Origin: Sphingobium bisphenolivorans
Lineage (GTDB): Bacteria; Pseudomonadota; Alphaproteobacteria; Sphingomonadales; Sphingomonadaceae
NCBI RefSeq assembly: GCF_000412635.1
Contig: NZ_ASTG01000005.1
Span: forward strand, 62,001 to 126,000
Length of the DNA stretch: 64,000 bases
Reading direction: 5' to 3'
This document shows positions 9,335 to 19,990 of the stretch, piece after piece. The translations under genes were made by a program, and so were the position numbers. Numbering within the stretch: the first letter of the stretch is position 1; each line of letters opens with the position of its first letter. The notes under the pieces are model-generated. The model was not told where the DNA came from. It saw nothing but the letters and a program-made list of their open reading frames with translations, and did not search any database.

Positions 9335-10264
9335 ATGACCGACAACGCTCCTGCACCAGCCATCGAGATCGCCAACCTCACCAAGGTCTACAAGGGCGGC
9401 AAGCTTGCGCTCGACAATATCAATCTCACCATTCCGCGCGGGCAGATTTACGGCCTGCTCGGCCCCAATGGTGCGGGCAAATCCACAACGATCAACATCC
9501 TCGCCGGCCTCGTCAACAAGACCAGCGGGAGCGCGCGGATCTGGGGCTTCGACATCGACCAGAACCCGCGCAACGCCAAGAATTCGATCGGCATCGTGCC
9601 GCAGGAAATCGTCTTCGATCCCTTCTTCACGCCCTTTGAGACGCTGGAAAATCAGGCCGGCTATTATGGCGTGCCCCAGGGACGGCGCCGGTCGATGGAC
9701 CTGCTGCGCGCGGTGCATCTGGAGGACAAGGCGAACGCCTATGCCCGGACCCTTTCGGGCGGCATGAAGCGCCGCCTGCTGGTCGCCAAGGCGATGGTGC
9801 ATAGCCCGCCGATCCTGGTTCTGGACGAGCCCACCGCGGGCGTCGATGTGCAGCTTCGCCAGCAGCTATGGGCCTATGTGCGGGAATTGAACCGGCAAGG
9901 CGTCACGATCGTGCTGACGACACATTATCTTGAGGAAGCCGAGGAGCTTTGCGACCGGATCGGCATCATCAACCACGGCAAGGTGATCACCGACAAGCCG
10001 ACCCGCGAACTGATCGCCATGGCGCAGGAAAAAGTGGTGCAGGTGACGGTGGACCGGGACGTGGTCACACCCCCTGCCGACCCCAGTTTCGAAAAGGTCG
10101 AACTGTCGGACGCGCGTACCCTGACGATCACCTACATGAAAAGCCGCGCCAATGCGGGTCAGGTTCTGAACGCGGTGCTGGCCAGCGGCCTCTCGATCGT
10201 CGACGTGGTGACGCGCGACCCGGATCTGGAGGATGTGTTCCTCAACCTGACCGCAGCGGCCTGA
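9335..10264 (+). CDS. ABC-2 type transporter ATP-binding protein
   Basis: A 309-residue cytoplasmic ATPase subunit. Walker A GPNGAGKST (43-51), Q-loop near 90, signature LSGGM (140-144), Walker B LVLDEP (161-166) and H-loop His197 are all intact. The short D-loop region ends in an AGVD motif, and the C-terminus has the DPDLEDVFLNLT block typical of ABC-2 exporters of the YadG/DrrA type, which usually move drugs, lipids or polysaccharide parts. A permease gene normally sits next to it; none is present here, since nadB follows on the same strand and purN precedes it. The partner must be encoded elsewhere. The substrate cannot be inferred. Confidence 0.93.
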   Translation: MTDNAPAPAIEIANLTKVYKGGKLALDNINLTIPRGQIYGLLGPNGAGKSTTINILAGLVNKTSGSARIWGFDIDQNPRNAKNSIGIVPQEIVFDPFFTPFETLENQAGYYGVPQGRRRSMDLLRAVHLEDKANAYARTLSGGMKRRLLVAKAMVHSPPILVLDEPTAGVDVQLRQQLWAYVRELNRQGVTIVLTTHYLEEAEELCDRIGIINHGKVITDKPTRELIAMAQEKVVQVTVDRDVVTPPADPSFEKVELSDARTLTITYMKSRANAGQVLNAVLASGLSIVDVVTRDPDLEDVFLNLTAAA

Positions 10265-10274
10265 CTCTCCCTGG

Positions 10275-10331
10275 TTCGGTTCGGGGGGTCGAGAACGAGC
10301 GCGCAACAGTTCTCGACAAGCTCGAACCGAA
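10275..10331. repeat. Imperfect inverted repeat upstream of nadB
   Basis: Two arms of about 22 bases (10275-10296 and 10309-10331) face each other across a 12-base loop in the 99-base spacer between the ABC ATPase gene and nadB. The arms contain TCGAGAAC and GTTCTCGA. No T-run follows, so it is more like an extragenic palindrome than a terminator. One arm recurs before purN at 8294-8312. Confidence 0.65.
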
Positions 10332-10363
10332 GGGGATAGGAGAGGCGCCAGAAAGAGACTGCA

Positions 10364-11968
10364 ATGCCTACCACCACCCATGACGTCGTCATCATCGGTT
10401 CCGGCGCCGCTGGGCTGACAGCCGCCATCAACCTCGCGCAGGACCGCAAGGTCGTGGTGCTCGCCAAGGGCGCGCTGGACGGCGGCTCGACCAATTGGGC
10501 GCAGGGCGGCATTGCCGCCGTACTCGACGCAGGTGACAGTTTCGAGGCTCATATCGACGACACCATGGTGGCGGGCGCTGGCCTCAACGATCGCAAGACG
10601 GTGGAATTCGTCGTGTCAGAAGCGCCCGCCGCGATCGAACGGCTGGCCAAGCTGGGCGTGCCCTTCAACGGCGGCGAGGAATTTGGCGAGCGCTGGCACC
10701 TCACCCGCGAAGGCGGTCATAGCCACCGCCGCATCGTCCATGTCGATGACGCGACCGGCCATGCGGTGCAGGTCGCCCTGCTGAAGGCCGCGCGCGCGAA
10801 CCCGAATATCACCCTGCTGGAAGACATGGTGGCCATCGACCTCATTACCGGCCGGCATGGGGAAAGATATTCCGGCGACGGGCATGTCTGGGGCGTCTAC
10901 GCCTTCAACAAGAAGACCAAGCATGTCGATGCGCTGCTGGGACGCGCGACGATCCTCTGCACGGGCGGCGCGGGTCGTACCTATCTCTTTTCCACCGCGC
11001 CACGGGGGGCGACGGGGGACGGAATCGCCATGGCGTGGCGCGCGGGGTGCCGCGTCTCCAACATGGAGATGAACCAGTTCCACCCGACCTGCCTCTACAA
11101 TCTGGAGGTCAAGAATTTCCTGATCACGGAGGCTGTTCGCGGCGAGGGCGGTCATCTCAAACTGCCGCCGGGCGTCCCGGGCGGGGGCGAACGCTTCATG
11201 CCCCGCTTCGATCCGCGCGCCGAACTCGCGCCGCGCGATATCGTCGCCCGCGCCATCGACCATGAAATCAAGCGTCTCGGCCTCGACTATGTCCATCTCG
11301 ACATCAGCCACAAGCCGCCGGAATTCGTGCGCCAGCATTTTCCGACCATCTATGCCCGGCTGCTGGACCTCGACATCGACATCACGAGGGAGCCGATCCC
11401 GGTGGTTCCGGCCCAGCATTATACCTGCGGCGGCGTGATCATCGATCTGGACGGGCGCACCGACCTGCCCGGCCTCTACGCGGCGGGTGAGGTGACCGAG
11501 AGCGGGCTGCACGGCGCGAACCGCCTCGCCTCCAACTCGCTGCTGGAATGTTTCGTCTTCGGCGAAGCAGCGGCGAAGCACATCCGCGCCAATTGGGACA
11601 GCCTGCCGCAGCCCCCCGAAATCCGGCCGTGGGACGAAAGCCGCGTCACCAACAGTGACGAGGAAGTGATCGTCCAGCATAACTGGCGGGAAATCCGCCG
11701 CTTCATGTGGGACTATGTCGGCATCGTCCGCACCACCAAGCGGCTGGAGCGGGCGCAGCATCGCGTCACCCTGCTCGCGCAGGAAGTCGATGAATATTAC
11801 GGCCATTTCCGCGTGACACCGGACCTGATCGAACTGCGCAACCTGCTGGAAGTGGCGCGGCTGGTCGTTCGGTCGGCGCTGCGCCGCAAGGAAAGCCGCG
11901 GCCTGCACTATACGCTGGATTATCCCGAAATGCTGGCCGAGGCGGTGGATACCGTGCTAGCGCCTTAA
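10364..11968 (+). CDS. nadB: L-aspartate oxidase
   Basis: FAD enzyme that oxidises L-aspartate to iminoaspartate, the first step of de novo NAD synthesis. The 534-residue protein starts with a dinucleotide fold IIGSGAAGLTAAI (about 10-22), then STNWAQGGIAA, which is diagnostic of NadB, an RHxxxx-like region LTREGGHSHRRIVH, FHPTCL, and the C-terminal GLHGANRLASNSLLE block that binds FAD. It belongs to the succinate dehydrogenase/fumarate reductase flavoprotein superfamily, but WAQGGI and its length favour NadB. nadA and nadC are not adjacent in the window. Its TAA stop shares bases with the stop of the convergent hydrolase gene (see that entry). Confidence 0.97.
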   Translation: MPTTTHDVVIIGSGAAGLTAAINLAQDRKVVVLAKGALDGGSTNWAQGGIAAVLDAGDSFEAHIDDTMVAGAGLNDRKTVEFVVSEAPAAIERLAKLGVPFNGGEEFGERWHLTREGGHSHRRIVHVDDATGHAVQVALLKAARANPNITLLEDMVAIDLITGRHGERYSGDGHVWGVYAFNKKTKHVDALLGRATILCTGGAGRTYLFSTAPRGATGDGIAMAWRAGCRVSNMEMNQFHPTCLYNLEVKNFLITEAVRGEGGHLKLPPGVPGGGERFMPRFDPRAELAPRDIVARAIDHEIKRLGLDYVHLDISHKPPEFVRQHFPTIYARLLDLDIDITREPIPVVPAQHYTCGGVIIDLDGRTDLPGLYAAGEVTESGLHGANRLASNSLLECFVFGEAAAKHIRANWDSLPQPPEIRPWDESRVTNSDEEVIVQHNWREIRRFMWDYVGIVRTTKRLERAQHRVTLLAQEVDEYYGHFRVTPDLIELRNLLEVARLVVRSALRRKESRGLHYTLDYPEMLAEAVDTVLAP

Positions 11969-12810
11969 GCCGCTTTCAGGAAAGCGGCGAGCGCTGCGTT
12001 GAAGCGCGTTGGCTGGTCCGCCATGATGACATGGCCACTCGGTCCGATCGCCGTCAGCTTCACACCCGTCTTGCCTGCATAGGCGGCGCGGAAGTTGCGC
12101 GTGATCGCTCCGGCCTGTGCCGCGTCGGCTCCCACCGCATAAACCACTTCCATCGGCCCTGCGATCCTTGGCACTTGTGGGCCAAGATCGATATTGGCGA
12201 GGTCGCGCAGGGCGCTGGCGATAACGTCCGGATCGCTGCCGCGCGCGCCCGGCGTGTCCGCCAAAATCTGGGGCAGATAGGCCCGCCCCGCCTTCGTGCC
12301 CGTGAGATATTGGCTGAGCTGATCGGCGAGGAAGCCCATCCCCTGCGCGGTGCCACCGACCATGGCGGCGCCTTCGGGCAGCATGTCGACCACCATCAAC
12401 CGGCCGGCCAGCCCCTTGAGCGCCAGCATCATCGCCAACGTGCCACCCATGGAATGGCCGACGATCGCAGGACGAACGAGGCCGGCCGTCCTGATGTAGC
12501 GGGCAATCTCCTCAGCCAACGGCTCAACCAGCGGACCGCTCGCATTGGCCTCAGCGGCAAGCCCCGCAAAGCCACGGACATGCACCAGGTGCCAGCGGTA
12601 GCCGGGGATTGCCTGCACCACGCCGTTCCACAGGCCCGGGCCGCTGGCCAGTCCCGCGATCAGCACTACGTCCCGCCCTTTGCCACGCGTGGTCACCGCA
12701 ATCCGCCGCGAGGCAAAGGGCGCTCCGGTGGCTGGCGCGGCGAGGCAGCCAGCCAGCAGGAAAGCAGCGCCAGAGTGTAAGACAGTGCGTCTGTTGATCA
12801 TCCGGTTCAT
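11965..12810 (-). CDS. Exported alpha/beta hydrolase, probable lipoprotein
   Basis: A 281-residue alpha/beta-hydrolase. The nucleophile elbow GHSMGG places Ser120 as the nucleophile, and GPSGH puts His260 late in the chain; the acid residue is less clear. The N-terminus has NRR followed by a hydrophobic run ending in LLAGC (Cys22), a lipobox, so the enzyme is probably a lipid-anchored protein on the periplasmic side; the paired arginines could also suit Tat export. The substrate (an ester or similar) cannot be told. ATG at 12808-12810. Its stop codon and that of nadB overlap by four bases (palindromic TTAA), so the two genes converge with no spacer. Confidence 0.88.
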   Translation of the reverse strand: MNRMINRRTVLHSGAAFLLAGCLAAPATGAPFASRRIAVTTRGKGRDVVLIAGLASGPGLWNGVVQAIPGYRWHLVHVRGFAGLAAEANASGPLVEPLAEEIARYIRTAGLVRPAIVGHSMGGTLAMMLALKGLAGRLMVVDMLPEGAAMVGGTAQGMGFLADQLSQYLTGTKAGRAYLPQILADTPGARGSDPDVIASALRDLANIDLGPQVPRIAGPMEVVYAVGADAAQAGAITRNFRAAYAGKTGVKLTAIGPSGHVIMADQPTRFNAALAAFLKAA

Positions 12811-12958
12811 CTATCCTGCTTGCAACCTGACTGCTGAACCGAAAATGAGCCGAAGCGTTCAGACTCCTTACATCGCATTTGTGGAATCGTTCGTCGCATG
12901 AATCTTGTCTCAGCTGGAACCCAAAGCGCCTATGGCGGAGGAGAGTGCGGGGTAATCG

Positions 12959-14116
12959 ATGAAATTTTCAAAGGATGGGCGCGGCGGGCGTCCGAAGGGT
13001 AGCGGCAATGGGGGTTCGACGCGCCTCATTGTGCTGATGGCAGCGCTTTCGGCTTGTGTGAGCGCCCCCGAACAGCCGCAGGCGCGGGTGCAGCAACGGC
13101 CCCAGCCGACGACGTCGACCTATCCGATCAAGCCGGTCGCCAATCCGCCCAAGCCCTTCCAGGCATTGAATGTCGATCAGCGCGAAACCCCGCCCCCTGC
13201 TTTGGTGTCGGTCATCCGCAATCTTGGCCAGAGCTTCAATGGCAAGGTCGGCATCGCCGTGCGCCGGGTCGGCAGCGACTGGACGGTGGCGTGGAACGGC
13301 ACTTCGCTGTTCCCGCAGCAGAGCGTATCCAAGCTCTGGGTCTCTATGGCATTCCTCGACGCGGTCGACCGGGGCAAGATCCGTCTCACCGACACGACGA
13401 CGATCACGCGCAAGGACCTGACGCTGTTCCACCAGCCGACAGCCGCTCTGGTCGGCAGCAGCGGCTGGACCACCAGCTACTCCGACCTCATGCGCCGGGC
13501 GATGACGCAAAGCGACAACACCGCCAACGACACGCTGCTGCGCGCCGTCGGCGGCCCTGACGCGGTGCGCAGCTATCTGGCGCGGCGTTATATCAAGGAC
13601 ATCCGCTTCGGCCCTGGCGAGCGGCTGTTGCAATCCGCCGCGGCGGGGCTCGACTGGCGGCAGGATTATTCGATCGGCCGCAATTTCTACGCCGCGCGTG
13701 AACGGCTGCCGATGTCGGTGCGGGTCAAGGCCCTCGACAATTATCTCGCCAGCCCGCCCGACGGCGCCGCGCCCTCCTCCATCGTGGAGGCGCTCGCCAA
13801 GCTCAAGGAAGGAGACATGCTCTCCTCCGCCTCGGCGCAGCTGCTCATGTCGATCATGAGCGAAGCCAAGACCGGGCCGCAGCGGATCAAGGGCGGCGTG
13901 CCGGCAGGCTGGCATTATCTGCACAAGACCGGAACCGGCCAGATACTGGGCGCGCGATCGACCGGGTTCAACGATGTCGGCATCATGACCGCTCCGGACG
14001 GCACCAGCTATGCGGTCGCGGTGATGATCGGCAGCACGACCGAGTCCATCCCTTCGCGCTGGCAGCTGATGCAGGCGGTGGCGAAGGCCGTCGCGGCCAA
14101 CCACGAGAAGCGGTAG
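12959..14116 (+). CDS. Class A beta-lactamase-like serine hydrolase, lipoprotein
   Basis: A 385-residue secreted serine hydrolase. A basic n-region is followed by a hydrophobic run ending in LSAC (Cys33), a lipobox. A Pro/Gln-rich linker follows, then the catalytic domain with SVSK (Ser122, Lys125), SDN (185-187) and KTG (323-325), the three class A motifs. A Glu221 in ERLLQ lies 36 residues after SDN, the same spacing as Glu166 in TEM-type enzymes, but the usual Asn two residues further on the loop (ExxLN) is Gln here. The stretch between SDN and KTG is about 34 residues longer than in TEM. It could be a beta-lactamase or a penicillin-binding relative without that activity. A GGAGGAGAG site lies upstream of the ATG. 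Confidence 0.85.
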   Translation: MKFSKDGRGGRPKGSGNGGSTRLIVLMAALSACVSAPEQPQARVQQRPQPTTSTYPIKPVANPPKPFQALNVDQRETPPPALVSVIRNLGQSFNGKVGIAVRRVGSDWTVAWNGTSLFPQQSVSKLWVSMAFLDAVDRGKIRLTDTTTITRKDLTLFHQPTAALVGSSGWTTSYSDLMRRAMTQSDNTANDTLLRAVGGPDAVRSYLARRYIKDIRFGPGERLLQSAAAGLDWRQDYSIGRNFYAARERLPMSVRVKALDNYLASPPDGAAPSSIVEALAKLKEGDMLSSASAQLLMSIMSEAKTGPQRIKGGVPAGWHYLHKTGTGQILGARSTGFNDVGIMTAPDGTSYAVAVMIGSTTESIPSRWQLMQAVAKAVAANHEKR

Positions 14117-14127
14117 CCCGCCTTGAT

Positions 14128-16728
<2,601 letters not shown>

Positions 16729-16739
16729 TTTTCTCTTCC

Positions 16740-16828
16740 GTCATTCCCGCGAAGGCGGGAATCCATCTCCCTAACCTTGCGTCCAGGCTTTCACGCCCGA
16801 GATGGATCCCCGCCTTCGCGGGGATGAC
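16740..16828. repeat. Long inverted repeat between the two metH genes
   Basis: Two 30-base arms (16740-16769 and 16799-16828) pair at 28 of 30 positions across a 29-base loop. The arms are themselves palindromic around the core CCCGCGAAGGCGGG, giving nested hairpins. The whole element fills most of the spacer between the two metH parts. It resembles mobile extragenic palindromes (REP doublets) widespread in sphingomonads. It could stabilise the upstream mRNA segment or dampen readthrough; it lacks the T-run of an intrinsic terminator. Confidence 0.85.
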
Positions 16829-16839
16829 GATGCAATAGT

Positions 16840-17886
16840 CTAAGCCGCGATATGCATGGGCTCCAGCCCCGCCAACCGCGTCACCACCGGCAGTTCCGGC
16901 ACGATCCGTGGGCGATGCCCCGCCAGCGCCTTCGCCACCGCGCCGATATGCGCAGGCGTCGTGCCGCAGCAGCCTCCGACCATATTCACCAGCCCCTCAT
17001 CCACCCACTGGCGAATGAGCGAAGCGGTCGTCTCCGGCAACTCATCATATTGCCCCAGTTCATTGGGCAGCCCCGCATTGGGATAGGCAAGGATCAGCGT
17101 ATCGGCATTCTTCGCCAGTTCGGAGAGATAGGGCCGAAGCAAATCCGCGCCGAAAGCGCAGTTCACCCCGATGGTCAGGGGTTTAAGATGCCGCAGCGAA
17201 TACCAGAAGGCGTTGATCGTATGCCCCGACAGATTGCGCCCCGACATGTCCGTAATCGTGAAGCTCAGCATCAGCGGCACCGGCCGCCCCGCCGCCGCCT
17301 CGGCCTCGCGCGCGGCCATGCCCGCCGCCTTGGCGTTCAGCGTGTCGAAGCAGGTTTCCACCAGCAGGAAGTCCACCCCACCCTCGATCAGCGCGTCGCA
17401 CTGCTCGCGATAGTCGGCCTTGAGCGTATCATAATCGACCTCGCGGTAGGCTGGGTCATTGACGTCAGGCGAGATCGACAGCGTCTTGTTGGTCGGGCCG
17501 ATCGACCCTGCCACGAAACGCGGGCGACCGTCCTTCGCCGTCGCCGCTTCGCACGCCCGCCGGGCAATATGCGCCGCCGCAATGTTGATGTCGCGCACCA
17601 GATGCTCGCAGCCATAATCCGCCATGGCGATCTTGGTGGATGAGAAGGTGTTCGTCTCGATCATGTCCGCGCCCGCGTCGAGATAGGCGGCGTGGATGGC
17701 TTCGACGATGTCCGGCCGCGTCAGGCACAGCAGGTCGTTATTGCCCTTCTGGTCCTTCGCCAGATCGAGCGACCCGCGATAATCCGCCTCGGTCAGCCCA
17801 TGTTTCTGGATCGACGTGCCGTAGCCGCCGTCGAAAATCATGATCTTTTCCGCCGCAACCGCGCGGAAACGTGCCTCGGCGCTCAT
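16840..17886 (-). CDS. metH: Methionine synthase, homocysteine S-methyltransferase domain
   Basis: A 348-residue protein equal to the N-terminal domain of MetH. It binds homocysteine through zinc. The N-terminus reads MIFDGGYGTSIQ, typical of the family, and the zinc ligands are the Cys in INCAFGADLL-type (here VNCAFG) and the pair in VGGCCGTTPAHI. It lacks folate and cobalamin domains, which are in the downstream gene. ATG at 17884-17886 overlaps the metF stop by four bases (ATGA), so both are translationally coupled. A longer frame upstream would only read through metF and is not real. Order in the operon is regulator, metF, this gene, metH C-half. Confidence 0.96.
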   Translation of the reverse strand: MSAEARFRAVAAEKIMIFDGGYGTSIQKHGLTEADYRGSLDLAKDQKGNNDLLCLTRPDIVEAIHAAYLDAGADMIETNTFSSTKIAMADYGCEHLVRDINIAAAHIARRACEAATAKDGRPRFVAGSIGPTNKTLSISPDVNDPAYREVDYDTLKADYREQCDALIEGGVDFLLVETCFDTLNAKAAGMAAREAEAAAGRPVPLMLSFTITDMSGRNLSGHTINAFWYSLRHLKPLTIGVNCAFGADLLRPYLSELAKNADTLILAYPNAGLPNELGQYDELPETTASLIRQWVDEGLVNMVGGCCGTTPAHIGAVAKALAGHRPRIVPELPVVTRLAGLEPMHIAA

Positions 17887-18818
17887 GCTGTCTTCTCCGA
17901 TTGAGCGGGCCTCAAGCCCAGCAAGTGGCAGATCGCATAGCTCAGCTCCGCCCGGTTGAGCGTATAGAAATGAAAGTCGCGCACGCCGCCGGCATACAGC
18001 TTGCGGCACAGTTCCGCCGCCAGCGTCGCGGACACCAGCTGCCGCGCGGCCGGCAGGTCGTCCAGCCCCTCGAACAGCTTGCCCATCCAGCCCGGCACGT
18101 CGGTGTTGCACATAGCCGACATGCGCTGGACCGCCGCGAAATTGCTGACCGGCATGATGCCCGGAATGATCTCCGCATCGATCCCTGCCGCCGCCACCGT
18201 ATCGCGGAACCTGAAGAAAGTGTCGGGCTCGAAGAAGAATTGCGTGATCGCCCGGGTCGCGCCCGCGTCCAGCTTGCGCTTCAGATTATCAATGTCGCTC
18301 TGCGCGCTCACAGCGTCTGGATGCGTCTCCGGATAGGCCGCGACCGAAATCTCGAACGGATGCCGCTTACGCAGCCCTTCGACCAGTTCCGCCGCGCCCT
18401 TGTAACCTTCCGGATGCGGCTCGAACTTGCATCCCGCTTCCGGCGGATCGCCGCGCAGCGCGACAATGTGGCGCACGCCCGCTTCCCAATAGGCGTCGAC
18501 CACCTCGTCAATCTCGCCCTTGCTCGCCGCCACGCAGGTCAGATGCGCGGCAGCCGCGAGCGGCGTTTCCTTCGCGATGCGCGCCACGGTGTTGTGCGTG
18601 CGCTCGCGCGTCGATCCGCCCGCGCCATAAGTCACCGATACGAACTTGGGCGCCAGCGGCGTCAGCGTCTGGATCGCGGACCAGAGCTGCTCCTCCATCT
18701 TCTCCGTCTTGGGCGGGAAGAATTCGAAGCTGACGTTCAGGTCGCCCGCCAGGTCGGCATAGAGCGGCGCATCCAGAGCGCGCCGGGCCTCTTCGACGGA
18801 GGAAAAGGAAAGTGTCAT
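17883..18818 (-). CDS. metF: 5,10-methylenetetrahydrofolate reductase
   Basis: FAD-dependent reduction of 5,10-methylene-THF to 5-methyl-THF, the methyl donor for the MetH proteins encoded just downstream. The 311-residue TIM barrel shows VSFEFFPPKTEKMEEQLW near the start, FVSVTYGAGGSTRERT, a loop ALRGDPPE that binds the flavin, and ITQFFFEPDTFFRF. ATG at 18816-18818; an upstream in-frame extension would overlap the regulator gene and lacks family similarity. Its ATG overlaps the stop of the regulator gene by four bases and its own stop overlaps the next start the same way, a tight operon. Supplies methyl groups for the SAM cycle. Confidence 0.97.
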   Translation of the reverse strand: MTLSFSSVEEARRALDAPLYADLAGDLNVSFEFFPPKTEKMEEQLWSAIQTLTPLAPKFVSVTYGAGGSTRERTHNTVARIAKETPLAAAAHLTCVAASKGEIDEVVDAYWEAGVRHIVALRGDPPEAGCKFEPHPEGYKGAAELVEGLRKRHPFEISVAAYPETHPDAVSAQSDIDNLKRKLDAGATRAITQFFFEPDTFFRFRDTVAAAGIDAEIIPGIMPVSNFAAVQRMSAMCNTDVPGWMGKLFEGLDDLPAARQLVSATLAAELCRKLYAGGVRDFHFYTLNRAELSYAICHLLGLRPAQSEKTA

Positions 18819-19786
18819 GCGGAAAGTCGTTCCTCTTGTCGCAGCACGCGCGCACCCCGGCGGCGTCCCAGCCATAATTGCACCGTCAGTTCCTGTCCGG
18901 GCAGCAACTCCACCCGCTCCAGTTCCAGGCCCGCCGCAGCGAACCAGCTTTCGATCTGATCATCGGAAAAACCGAGCCGCGCATGCTGGTCGCGCAGCCT
19001 CAGTTCTTCCCGTTCATGCGCCGCGAAATCAGCGATCAACACGCGCCCGCCCGCCGTGGTGACGCGCGCCGCTTCGACGATCACGGCCTCGGGCGCCTGC
19101 GCATAGTGCAAAACCTGATGCAGCACCACCGTGTCGACGCTGCCTCGCTCCAGCGGCAAAGCACCAAAGTCGCCCAGCACCAGCGCATATTTGTCGCCGG
19201 CATCCTCTGGCAGCTTGGCGCGAGCGAGGCGAAGCATGTCGGGACTGCGGTCAAGCGCCGTCACCTGCTCCGCCGAGGGCCCGAACAGTTCGATCATCCG
19301 GCCGGTACCCGTCCCGATATCCAGCAGATGGCCGATCGGCTCCGCACCCAGCAGCGCCGTCATCGCGCCCTCCACCTCCCGCTCGGGCACATGGAGCGAA
19401 CGGATGGCATCCCACTCCTCGGCATGTTCAGCGAAATAGCTTTCTGCCGCCTCCGCCCGATCAGCGCGTACGGCGGCCAGACGGGCAAGATCGGCCTTTT
19501 GCCATAAATCCTCGCTTTCGGAAGGGACAAGCTGATCGAAAAGGGCCCAGAAAGGCAGGATTTCCGCCTTCTTTCCCAATCGCAGAAAGACCCAATTGCC
19601 CTCCTTCCGCCGCTCGACCAGATCAGCTTCGGCCAGGATCCGGACGTGGCGGGAGACGCGCGGCTGACTTTGCCCCACGACCTGTGCGATCTCGCCCACC
19701 GCCAATTCCATCGCCCGCAGCAGATAGATGATGCGCAGCCGTGTCGGGTCGCCCAAGGCCCGGAAAATGTCGAGTGCAGCGCTCAT
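18815..19786 (-). CDS. ArsR-type regulator fused to a SAM-dependent methyltransferase (SahR-like)
   Basis: A 323-residue protein in two parts. Residues 1 to about 90 are a winged helix-turn-helix of the ArsR family (LGDPTRLRIIYLLRAMELAVGEI, then SQPRVSRHVRILAEADLV). Residues about 140-310 are a class I methyltransferase domain with the SAM loop LLDIGTGTGRMIELFG. No metal-binding ELCVC-type motif appears in the helix-turn-helix part, so it is not a metal sensor. Such fusions control the methionine/SAM cycle in Proteobacteria and are called SahR, sensing S-adenosylhomocysteine; assigning that name here is inference from the operon content (metF, both metH parts) and from the palindrome 8 bases upstream. 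The ATG at 19784-19786 begins the operon. Confidence 0.9.
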   Translation of the reverse strand: MSAALDIFRALGDPTRLRIIYLLRAMELAVGEIAQVVGQSQPRVSRHVRILAEADLVERRKEGNWVFLRLGKKAEILPFWALFDQLVPSESEDLWQKADLARLAAVRADRAEAAESYFAEHAEEWDAIRSLHVPEREVEGAMTALLGAEPIGHLLDIGTGTGRMIELFGPSAEQVTALDRSPDMLRLARAKLPEDAGDKYALVLGDFGALPLERGSVDTVVLHQVLHYAQAPEAVIVEAARVTTAGGRVLIADFAAHEREELRLRDQHARLGFSDDQIESWFAAAGLELERVELLPGQELTVQLWLGRRRGARVLRQEERLSA

Positions 19787-19793
19787 GACGCCT

Positions 19794-19815
19794 CATATAA
19801 AGAAATCTTTATATG
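19794..19815. promoter_or_regulatory. Palindromic operator of the SAM-cycle operon
   Basis: A 22-base palindrome: perfect 10-base arms CATATAAAGA and TCTTTATATG separated by AA. It lies 7 bases upstream of the regulator's start codon, where a bound dimer of the encoded ArsR-type protein would block transcription or initiation. AT-rich palindromes of this kind are typical of ArsR/SahR sites. The rest of the surroundings is GC-rich, which makes it stand out. Autoregulation of the whole metF-metH operon is inferred. Confidence 0.85.
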
Positions 19816-19990
19816 CGTCAACGATGCTCTTGTGCGTCCGGCCGCTTGCCCATGCTACCAAGGCGGAAAAGGAATGGGATTGCCATGAGTCGCCCGAAGC
19901 ATTACGAATCGGGGCGCGGACGCAATGGGGGGTGAACGTTTCTCCGAGAGTGGTCTGCATGTTTTTTTATTCTCTGAGAGGGGTTTGCCC

